64,000 nt of DNA from Nomia melanderi (taxonomy: Eukaryota; Arthropoda; Insecta; Hymenoptera; Halictidae), in the NCBI RefSeq assembly GCF_051020985.1, contig NC_134999.1, forward strand, positions 24,337,160-24,401,159, written 5' to 3'. The notes below the pieces were generated by a model. The model was not told the DNA's origin. It worked only from the letters and a program-made list of their open reading frames with translations, and did not search any database. Position 1 is the first letter of the stretch. Every line of letters begins with the position of its first letter. This document shows positions 1 through 10,800 of the stretch, in pieces. Both the position numbers and the translations under genes were made by a program.

Positions 1-1156
1 GACTTAGTGCTTGATTTGCATGGAATTCGAACTGCGCGATTTCGGTTTAACATGGAAAAGAGCGAGAGAATTTATTTCAGACAAATGTAAAAACTAGTTT
101 TTGTTTTATGAATTACATATAATTTTGTTGGATTAATGAATTCTTATTTCACAATATGTATATAATGTTTTATTGTACAGAAAAGTAAATATTACTGTTT
201 CATGTGGATTTGTTGAATTTATTTCATGTGTATTTCTTTTTGATGTGGATTATGGAATCGAATTACACGATTTTAATTTACACGACGTTTTTGGGGAACC
301 AATTTACCGTGGAAATTGAGGGTTGGGTGTATTTGATTGTGTATTTTTATGATGTGTGTTTGATACGTATTGAAAACTGTAAGGTAGGTTTTGAGTCCCT
401 AGATTAACGTATAAATGGAATTTCAAGCAAATCGTGTTACATGTGACAACAGTACACTGCAAGAATTGCAAGTAATTAATTATTCTCTCTACTTTCTGCG
501 ATACAAAAAAATAGTTCAGAAAAGAATAGAATCTCTAATACAAAAGAAATTAGGAATGAATTCAATAACCCAAAGTTGACAACAGTTTACTGCAAAAATT
601 ACAAGTAATTAATAATTCTCCCTGCTTTCTCTGCTGCAAAAGAATAGCTTAGAAAAGAATAGAATCTCTAATACAAAAGAAATTAGGAATGATATTCAAT
701 CACCCAAAGTAGACAACAGTTAACTGCAAGAATTGCAAGTAATTAATCATTCCCCTACTTTCTCTGCTGCAAAAGAATAGTTTACAAAAGAATAGAATCT
801 CTAATACAAAAGAAATTAGAATTGAAACTTGAAAACAATCATAACATGCAAAATAGCCAATATCATTCCCCTACTTTTCTTCTACAAAAGAATAGCTTAG
901 TAAACAATACAATCAAAAGAATAGAATCTCAGTATCAAATGATATTCAATAACCACATTCAACAACAGTGCACAGCAATAATTACAAATAATTAATCAAT
1001 CCCCTACTGTCTTCCACAAAAGAATAACTTAGTAAAGAATAGAATCTCAGTATCAAATGCTATTCAATAACCCAAATTCGCCACCAATACACACCAACAA
1101 CAAACAACTCCCACCCACACATCAAACAATCCAACCTAACAACAACCTCTCCACAG
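1..1156. repeat. Fur2 intron end with 133-bp minisatellite (about 445-1085)
   Basis: AT-rich intron upstream of the first Fur2 exon in the window. From about 445 a unit starting GACAACAGT recurs at 445, 578 and 712, with weaker units near 840 and 960, giving four to five copies of about 133 bp. Units share the block AGAATAGAATCTC and degrade to the right. Nothing coding is seen in 1-444. Confidence 0.8.
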
Positions 1157-1822
1157 GGTCGCAAAGGCAAAGGCTCGATCTTCGTGTGGGCCTCGGGGAA
1201 CGGGGGTCGGCACACGGACTCGTGCAACTGCGACGGTTACACGAACAGCATCTTCACGTTGTCGATCTCGAGCGCGACGCAGGGCGGCTACAAGCCGTGG
1301 TACCTGGAAGAGTGCAGCTCGACGCTGGCCTCGACGTACTCCTCGGGGACGCCGGGCAACGACAAGAGCGTCGCGACGGTGGACATGGACGCGAAGCTGC
1401 GTCCGGATCACATTTGCACCGTCGAGCATACCGGAACCTCCGCATCGGCCCCGTTGGCGGCCGGCATCGCCGCGCTGGCGCTCGAGGCGAATCCGAGCCT
1501 CACCTGGAGGGACATGCAGTACCTGGTGGTGCTCACCTCCAGGTCCGGCCCCCTAGAGAAGGAGCCCGGCTGGATCCTGAACGGCGTCAAGCGGAAGGTG
1601 TCCCACAAATTCGGTTACGGGCTGATGGACGCCGGCGCCATGGTCAGCCTCGCCGAACAATGGACCAACGTGCCCCCGCAGCATATCTGCAAGTCAGACG
1701 AGATCAACGAGGAGAGGCGGATCGATCCCACCTACGGGTACACGCTCAGCGCGTACATGGATGTCACGGGGTGCGCTGGCTCGCTCAACGAGGTTCGGTT
1801 CCTCGAACATGTGCAGTGCAAG
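1157..1822 (+). CDS. Fur2: Fur2 exon: second half of catalytic domain
   Basis: Begins in phase 0 after a CAG acceptor and ends AAG|GTGAGG. Encodes 222 residues: the oxyanion-hole Asn in WASGNGG (codon 1199-1201), the conserved GGYKPWYLEECSS block, the active-site Ser in GTSASAP (codon 1439-1441) and the start of the P domain (VTGCAGSLNEVRFLEHVQ). Strongly GC-rich against AT-rich flanks. Confidence 0.95.
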
Positions 1823-4800
1823 GTGAGGGGCTGCGGATGCGAGTCGATGGGATTAGGTTGACGATGGAATGGTTGATTGAAGATTAATCATTTGCAATCG
1901 AGAGAATTTTAGTCTCTGATTCGAAACAGCGAACTTAAAATTTTTAATTCAATGTTAACCCTTTGCGGACGAATGTCGATATTTTAGCGAGATGAAATGT
2001 TCATATTTGGAAGACTAAGTAGACGAGTGAGTTAATTACTCGAATATCTAGAGATCTGCAGAGTTTCCTATTTTTCTATTGATTAAGCGATTGATGAATC
2101 ATTTAGTTTCTTCTGTTGAAGGTTTTGTATATTTCTAAGAACCTTCGTCCGCAAAGGGTTAAACTTTGTGTAATGTATCAATGAAACGTCGGAATAAAAT
2201 AGTTCTGTTAATTTATAGAAGATAATCAATGGTTAATGAATATTTGCAACGAAAAATATTGTCGAGTGCAAGAGTTAATGTTTAATAGAAAATTGGAAAG
2301 ATATCTGTATCTTCTCCAACATTGTATATTTCCTAATTATTGAGGATATGAATCATTGAATGATTCTTTCTCGTTATATAATATAAGATGAGATAATATC
2401 GTTAATATTTAGTCAGAAAGTAATGAATATTTGAATATTCTTAGTGCAAAATTTGAATGTATGAAAAATCTAATAATGCAGGGTAGTTTCTTTAAGATTC
2501 ATTGAAATATCTAATATTATTCTTGTGCAATATTGGAGCCTACAGAGTTCAAAGGGTTAGGATTTTAATTTTCTAAGCTCGTGTAATATTTTACTATCGA
2601 CAGTTTGGAAGTTAATTGTTACTTCGTGGTTCCATTTGAAGATAATACATTGATGCAAAATAACTTGCTTGACCCGAACAACATTGATTCTTGTTAAATT
2701 CTAGAGATCATCACGTCTCTCTCGTAATTAATGTTAACTATAATACAAGGGGTTGAGAGTCAAATGTATCAAGCAGAAACAAACACTGTCTAAATTGTCA
2801 CATTGCTAACAACATTGAAACTATCGATATACCAGACGAATATTTATTTCCGAAGAAAGTAGAGCATACATTTATATAACAGGTCTCGCTAAGATTCTTC
2901 CCACGAGGTAATTTGAGATTGCTGTTGACCTCGCCGATGGGCACAACATCGACCTTGCTGTTCGAGAGGCCACGGGACGTGCTCAGCGCGAACTTCGATG
3001 ATTGGCCGTTCCTCAGCGTGCACTTCTGGGGTGAAAAGGCGGACGGCAGATGGACCCTACAGATCATCAATGCCGGGAATCGACACGTCAACTCGCCAGG
3101 CAAGTGATTTTCTCATCTTCCGCGTCGTTTAACCAGTTCACTACTTCACTAGTTCACAATCTAGTTAGAAAAACCTCTCGTGCGCGCAATAAAATCAAAA
3201 AATGGAGCGTGTACTCGTCGAAGGACATTCGAATGTCGAATTCCTAACAAAATAACTCTTTATCGACCTGCAGGCCGATATAAGCAGGAGTAATTTAATA
3301 TAATTTATACTAAACTAATTTTAACATTCTTTTGACAACGTTTAGTTTCACTTAATTCACCAGTGGAACTTCTTTTTCGTTAACGTTCTATTTATTTTTT
3401 CAGGAATCAGGTGCAATGTTCGTTCACTTCGAATCCAGAATTTATCGAATCACTTTGTAATGTGGTATAAACGTGGAAACACATTCTTTGTCGTGTACAT
3501 TGTTTAATAGTTTAATTCCGTGTGATGATCTAGGCAACGAGAATCATTTACAATAATATCAGTGGGTGATTATAGATTAACAATACAATGGATTAACAAA
3601 CAAAGGATTAACCCTTGACCTACGATTGATTTATCAGTTATGATCGATACAACTTTCTTATTTTACGTTGGATGCCATGGGGTCATCGGTGACCTCAACC
3701 AAGGTCGTCATAAAATTTATCGTACAGTTTAATTTTCCACTGCTCAAATTAGATTATACCTAGTCAATCATTAGACCTACTTAACACTAAAACTACTGAG
3801 CAGTTAAATTGAGTTTTTCAGATTTCTCTATAAAAACTCCAAGAGTGCATTTCTTGAAGGTTTAATTGATTTAGATTTCAGATTAGTGCTGAATCAGTTT
3901 GTTCAATCATTTCTCAGAGAAACATTTGTTACCTTTCTAATAATTGCACAAAGACGTTAGGAATGGGTCATTTTGAGGGTCATTACCCAATTCTTATGAA
4001 TGTAAATAAAATATTATCCTTCTGTTACCGATTATTATAATTCAAAGCAAACATGGCCATAGAATAAACCTAAAATTTCTCTCTCTTTTCAATAAATTAT
4101 TACTGACAAAGTTATATCGATCACAGTTGAAAAATAAATCATAATGGGTTAATAAAGCTTAGACCTAATAATCTATTAGATTAAACTATAAGCATAACTA
4201 TCAATGACAGTGCAACAATCATGCAACTACAGTGTTATATCCTTCAAAAAGATACTCACGAAAGCCACCATAGCTTGCAGTAGCCAAAGATTAACCATAA
4301 GTCCATAAATAACAGGAAACAACAATCTACAAAAGTGAAAGTACAAAGGCTCGAAGCTCCACGACTCATCCTACCCAACAAACGTCTAACTCCAACTCCT
4401 GGCGTGCTGTTGCAGGTATCCTGAAGAAATGGCAACTGATCTTCTACGGCACGGCGACAAATCCCATCAGGATCCGAACACGACAGTTTAACCCGGTACA
4501 CGCGCATTCTTCGTACGCCTCCGTGCATTACCCATTCCATGTAGACGATGCTCCACTATCGCTGGGCCATCGCGGCGACGCCGACTTCTTTCCTTCCTCT
4601 ACCTTTCAGGGCTACCAGGGCCCGTACGTCGGCGCCGCCTCCAACGTCCAAGCGTCCGTGGCGACTCTCGACGGCTCCTCGGCCCCTATCCTGACTAACC
4701 GACTTCCCGGGGACACGTCCTCCGCATTCGGCTCGCCGCCGTCCTCGTCGCAAGTCGGGGACGACTCGCTGGACGCCACCAGAAAGATATTGCACGACTG

Positions 4801-7800
4801 CGACCCGCAGTGCGACCCCCAGGGCTGCTACGGCAAAGGCCCCACGCAGTGTATCGCTTGTAAAAATTATCGACTCGACAAGTGAGTATGCTTCTGCTGT
4901 CGTTTTCTTCGTTTATAGTCTCTCTATTTGTGGCTTGAGTTTTGGTGTTGGTTGATTAGTGAACGGGTGTCGCGTAGGAAAGGGTTTTGAGAGTTTTATT
5001 TGAGATGTTTGTTGATGTGTTTGAAGTTTCTTAGTAAATAAATATATATCTTAGTAAATATCTTACTAAATAAATATATGATTTAGTAAATATCTTGGTC
5101 AATAAATATATATCTTAGTGAATATATATCTTGGTAAATATCTTAGTAAATATATAACTTATTAAATATCTTGGTAAATAAATATATAACTTAGTAAATA
5201 TAAATCTTAGCAAACTATCTTAGTCAATATATATCTTAGTAAATATCTCAGTAAATATATATCTTAGTAAATATACACAGGATTTACCACTAAATAATTC
5301 TGCCACAAATTCTGATATTGTTATCTTGATGGAGGTTAATTTTCAACGCTCAAGCTCAGCTCAAGGCCAATTTAAAATGGCACTTCTTGGCATCAACTAC
5401 GAGAATGAATTAAGTATATTCTGTGACGTAGGCAACTAAGATGATCTTGATCTTTAACACTAGATTCACAGGAGTCAGTTCGACTGATACTGAATTTTAT
5501 AAACTTTATTTGCTAAACGTTTGTGTCGATTTCGATTGATGTCTGCGTTTAAACTGGTTTCTAAAATCTATGTGAACGAATATCAATTTTTGTGAGGACA
5601 ATAGAACAAGGAAAATGAATCTCCGTAAATCTAGTGTTAAAGCTTCTTGGGAATCTGATGTATTTGATGATGTCCAGGAGACTTTTATTCGAAACATTTG
5701 TCGAGGTGTTTGAGAAATGGCGACAGTTGCGTGACAGAGCCTTGTAAATAGAAGAAGCTGTACCTCTTTCTTCTACCATTTCTGCTGCCTCCGCTCGAAT
5801 TTGATCCTTCACAGCTCTTAATTCTTCCTTCTTCTCTGCTAGTTCGGTCTCCGCTCGGTCCAACTCCATTTGCAGACTTTGGCCGAAGCTCTCCTAAGTT
5901 GAGAAATGCGTTTGAAAAGATTGTAGAGAGCACTACAAACGATTCTTCTTACCGATAACACCGAAAACGACATAATAATATAATATATTTTGAAAATATC
6001 TCGACGAAGGATTAACCATTTGCGTCTTCTAAACGCGAAGCTTACTTTATACGTCAGAGACGCTCAACCGAAAGTCTTCCAAGCTTTCGATCGAAATTAA
6101 TCTCCGACCGACGTTGCCGAGCAACGCGTACTGCAATTTGCGTCGAGCAAATCATCGGTGACCGACGCGGCATTTAACGCGTTAAAAATCCGACTAAGGA
6201 ATGTTAATAAAATTCAATATACGTCAAATTGACGCGCCCCGTAAATCCAGCGTTCGTCGCGCGCAAGTCCTTTGTTCCTTCTTTCAAATAAACGGCGCTC
6301 GTTCCGCGTGCGTAATAACGTGTCCAATAAATTCCCGCTGTTCTTCGAAACGAGAAACTTGAACAGCTAATTCCGCAAAGTTAAAGCAATTGCCGCGTGC
6401 ACCGTGTCTGTCGCGCATTCGCGACAAACGAAACTTCCGCTGGGAACGAAGCTATTCTTTCTATCCCGACTCGTTCATACGCGAAATCGTTTGTTCTGTG
6501 GATAATTGCTCCTTAGCATTCATCGCGGTTGATTATAAACACAGGCAACAGACCCTGCATCACGTGCATAAGCGTAATTACTTAAATCCTCGCATACCGA
6601 CGTCCTCTCGGAAAAGATCCACGGTTCGTTCGCCGGTAGAATGGAAACGTAACGTTTTCTGATTGAGTAGACTTGTATTCTACTTGTTCGTAGAGTAGTA
6701 ACCAGATTTTGAATTGTAATGTGTTTACGAAACTATATGTAGCATCGAAAAGCATTAACACTAGAACTAAGAGTCGAATTAACTTCTAGAGATTTTTCTG
6801 TAGGAACTGCAAGGCATCTGTTGAGGTTTCTATTAATTTACAATTCAGTGTGCGCATTGAGTTTTACAGAATTTCTTTAATATTCTTAGAGAATGATCCG
6901 TTGCTTTTTTAATGATTGCAAACAGAAGAAATCAGAAGTAAGTGATTTTGAGTGCTAGTTCTAGCGTTAAAGAGACAACTACAATTTCAGCACGTGCGTG
7001 AGTCGCTGCCCACCGAGGAGCTTCCCGAACCAAGGCGGCGTCTGCTGGCCTTGCCATGAGTCCTGCGAAATCTGCGCCGGTGCTGGCCAGGACTCTTGCC
7101 TCTCCTGCGCACCTGCTCATCTGCGTGTCACCGATTTGGCAGTGTGTCTGCAGCAGTGCCCCGAAGGATATTACGAGAGTAAGCGAGGAAACTCCACTCC
7201 CACTGTGCTAGAAAGAAATGAGGAAATTCAGAATTAACCGTTCGAGTCCCACCGGTTCTCACAAAAGTTCCAAATAAAAACTACCAAGCAATCGCGCTTC
7301 TTTCAACTCAATTCAGAAACTTACTTAAACTTTTCTTTTGTCACAAAAACAAACGTTAAATATCGTGATCGTTACATTCTTCCAGTCCTAGGCAGGTAAT
7401 AACAAAGATAAAAAACGAATTCGAAGGAAAAGAAATAAATAAGCTTCATCTCTTTCGTTTCAATTTAAAAACTCACTTACACTTTTCTATTGTTGCAAAA
7501 ACAAACGTTACATAGCGTGATCGTTAATAAAAACGAATAACTCGAAGGAAATTGCCAGCGACTGACACTTCTAGGCGGCGCGACGTAGAACCGCTATCTT
7601 GTCGCTCGGGGCTCGGGCGGTTAACCGAGCGAACGAAGTTTCCGTAGCTAAACGGGAGGATCTTGCATTTTCAGACACTGAGAACAGCACATGTGTGCCC
7701 TGCGAAGCGAACTGCGCGAGCTGCCAGGATAGGCCGGATAAGTGCACCAGTTGCGAGCATCACCTGGTAATGTACGAAAACAAGTGTTACGCGGCGTGTC

Positions 7801-10800
7801 CCCTGTACACCTACGAGACGCAAGATTACAACTGTGCGCCGTGTCATTCGTCGTGCGAGACCTGCAACGGCACCACCGAGTACCAATGCATCTCCTGTCG
7901 GCCCGGATTGTTTTCTCTGAATGGTAAGTAGCCGAGCACGCGGTAATCGCTTCGGAGAATAGACTCAGCTTGCGCCACTTTGCTATCTACTTTGCAACGT
8001 CATTTTCCACCGGTTGCTATCGATACTACGAGATTGTCTTAGCGACGATTAAACGAGGAACTTCAGTGGATCAAGTCCCGTCGAGTATGTATAAATGGAC
8101 TGTACGTGTTGCCGACTGTCGCGCTAAGTGGCGGGAAGTTGACTGCTCCACTGGATCGTGGCGAGTTGACTGTGCCACTGACTAGTGCGAAGTGTTGAAA
8201 TGTACGATGCGACGATGACTATCGCACCGAGTGCCGAGAAGATGGCTGTCCCGCTGGGTCGCGAGATGTTGACTGTCCCGATGACTCGCACGAAGCGTCG
8301 AAATGTCTCCTGGTCCCCGACCGCGACTTCTCGTGCCGGGTCGAGCGCGCTGAGACGTCTTTTGGTTCACTCCGATCAGAGTGTCTTTGCTTTTGCTACA
8401 AAATACCGGTTAACGCCCTCTAACCACCCCTTTCCGAGCGGGGCGAGGGCAGAGCACGACTATAGGGTTTCTCGAAGTTCCGATGGGACGCGGAGATTTC
8501 CTTCGGGCCGACTCTCGTCTGGAAGGGCCGTTATGCACGTGTTCTGGCCGACCCTTCGGAAAATCCGAGTTTGCGACCTGCTCGGTCATTAAGACGAACG
8601 AAACGAAACTCTAAAGCTAGGCTCGGTTAAATTTTACAGTTTCCGAGTTATCGGAATAGAAGAGGAAGCGATTTGCTTGTAGGAATTGACTCGATAGTAT
8701 AGTCTGACAAAGGCAGGGAATTGATACAGTGGAAGCTAGATAGAGACTTTGATGAAAATCGAGGGTAAGAGTGCAAGGGATGCACGTGTCAAATGTAAAC
8801 GTGCGATGAAGGAAATTTGGAGTGGAATTATTTTGGTTTTACTTTGTTACATGTAGTACCGATGGAACGGTGAGAATCTGCTGGTCAAAATGAGTCCAAA
8901 CACGACGTAAATCAATCTAGTTTCACGATTCATAGAATGCAATGGATTGTATGAAAGTCAAAATGACTAAAACTTTATCGCAAGGACAAATACCGATTGT
9001 AGAAAACGAAACTCTAAAATATTCAAAAATAAACTCTCCCGTTGTCATAAACTGAAGTCCGAGAACCTCTAATTATCACAAGAACTCAGTGTGTAGTCCA
9101 CGTTTCTTTGAATCCCAGGAACCTGTCGAGCGTCCTGCCCAGCAGGCTTCAGCGCAGACAAGAAGCGCCGAGAGTGCGTGCCCTGTCCACCGGGATGCGC
9201 AACCTGCGCCACAGCGACTTGCACGAGCTGCATCGACGGCTGGAGCGTCAACGAAGAGGGTCTCTGCGCGCCGGAGCACCGCGACCGCTGCGATGTCTCC
9301 GAGTACTATGAAAATGGCCACTGCAAACCGTGCCACACCTCGTGCAAAACCTGCGCCGGGCCCACCAAAGACAACTGCATCTCCTGTCAGTCCTCGCTGC
9401 TGCTCCAAGGGAAACGCTGCGTGTATCAGTGCGATGACGGGTATTATTCCATGGCGCAACCCTCGAGACCGGTCTGCGTGCTCTGCTTACACACTTGCAA
9501 GACCTGTGTGTCGCGCTTGAACTGCACCGCCTGCCAAGACGGTCTGCAGCTGCAGAGCGGCGAGTGCAGGTCCTCTTGCGCACAAGGGTGAGTTTCTTGA
9601 GTTAGCACTCTAGATTTTGTAATCTGTCAGTAATTGTTATGGTACCGTGAAGATTGAAGGGTTGTGACGTTTTTTTGACCTTTTGTTTTCGGTGTTAGTA
9701 GGATGTTTGTGACATTTGATGATCTTTTGAGATTCAGTACAATATTTGGTATTACTGGTGCTACATTGGAGTCTAGAGTTCAAAGGGTTAACTAAATATA
9801 ATATGTTTACGTTATGCAAGAGGAGACTAATTGGATTCAATAGATCTTAATAGAAACTAAACCTTGAAAATACTTAGATTTATCCCTTAGGAAATCTCTC
9901 ATTAGAAAATTCAACATTTTTCAATAGACAACATTCGTTTGAAACGATAAGTGAAGAAACAAAGTAATTATTTCAATATTCCACATACTGGATTACACAA
10001 AGCTTAATATTGTTCCTTTCACGTTTAGTTTTCCATAGTTCTGTGTTGCATCTTTCCTAATTGCTATAACATTGAAAATGTTAAATCTGATTCCAGTTGA
10101 TAATCAATTTAAAATAACACAATATCTGAGTTTGCTATATATAGTGACAAATTTATCTCACTGAAACTTGCCGTAACATTGAAAGAAATATTCAATTTGA
10201 TTCGAACTGATTGTTTATCTATTATACATATTGCACAACAATATGGTGTTTATATATTTCTATACATAGTGATGTAAATTGATTTCTGTACCGGTTCTCT
10301 CGCGAGAGAGTAAGAAGAATGCTTCTGTGCAGGTATTACAGCGATCGAGGTCAATGTGCCAAATGTTACCTATCCTGCAACACGTGTTCCGGGCCGAGGA
10401 GGGATCAGTGCGTGACTTGTCCTCGCGGTTGGCAATTAGCAGCGGGAGAATGCCACCCCGAGTGTCCCGAAGGTTTCTTCAAATCCAACTTCGGCTGCCA
10501 GAAGTGTCATCATTACTGCCGCACCTGCAAAGGTACAGTATTAACAGGGTCTACTATGATACTTAACATGTCCCGTGCTGAATGCTGAACTTTCCGTTCA
10601 AGCCATTGGGTATTGTCATTGTAAAACCAGTCAAATGACTGGTCTTTAGCACAACTTATATTTTTTAATATAGAATGATGATAATAGCCAATTAGTATAC
10701 AATTATAGTTTCTTTTATTTAGAAGTATACAATTTACATTTTATTCGTTTTCACCGCATTTTTTACAAATAGGTTTGTCGATTGTACATTTCCCACGCAC

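Larger units (their letters stand above)
5275..6690 (-). repeat. Inverted segmental copy of HMMR intron-exon-intron inside a Fur2 intron
   Basis: Base-by-base reading shows the reverse complement of 35271-36690 at 5275-6690 with high identity through intron, exon and intron, including the shared family C MITE. The HMMR-side homology starts within about 3 bases of the splice donor of the preceding HMMR exon and runs into the AT tandem repeat at the other end. The donor is inferred to be HMMR, since that copy sits in a working frame. Confidence 0.9.

Noticed and set aside
445..1085. CRISPR-like spaced repeats
   Set aside because: The 133-bp degenerate units in a eukaryotic intron are a minisatellite; there are no short identical repeats with unique spacers and no cas genes.
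1057..1887. 276-codon plus-strand frame rich in Arg
   Set aside because: It overlaps the Fur2 catalytic exon in another frame and reads through the intron boundary; the Fur2 frame has all the family motifs.
7236..7260. tRNA-like B-box (CCGTTCGAGTCCCACCGG)
   Set aside because: No matching A-box at the expected distance upstream and no acceptor stem can be drawn; it lies in a Fur2 intron.
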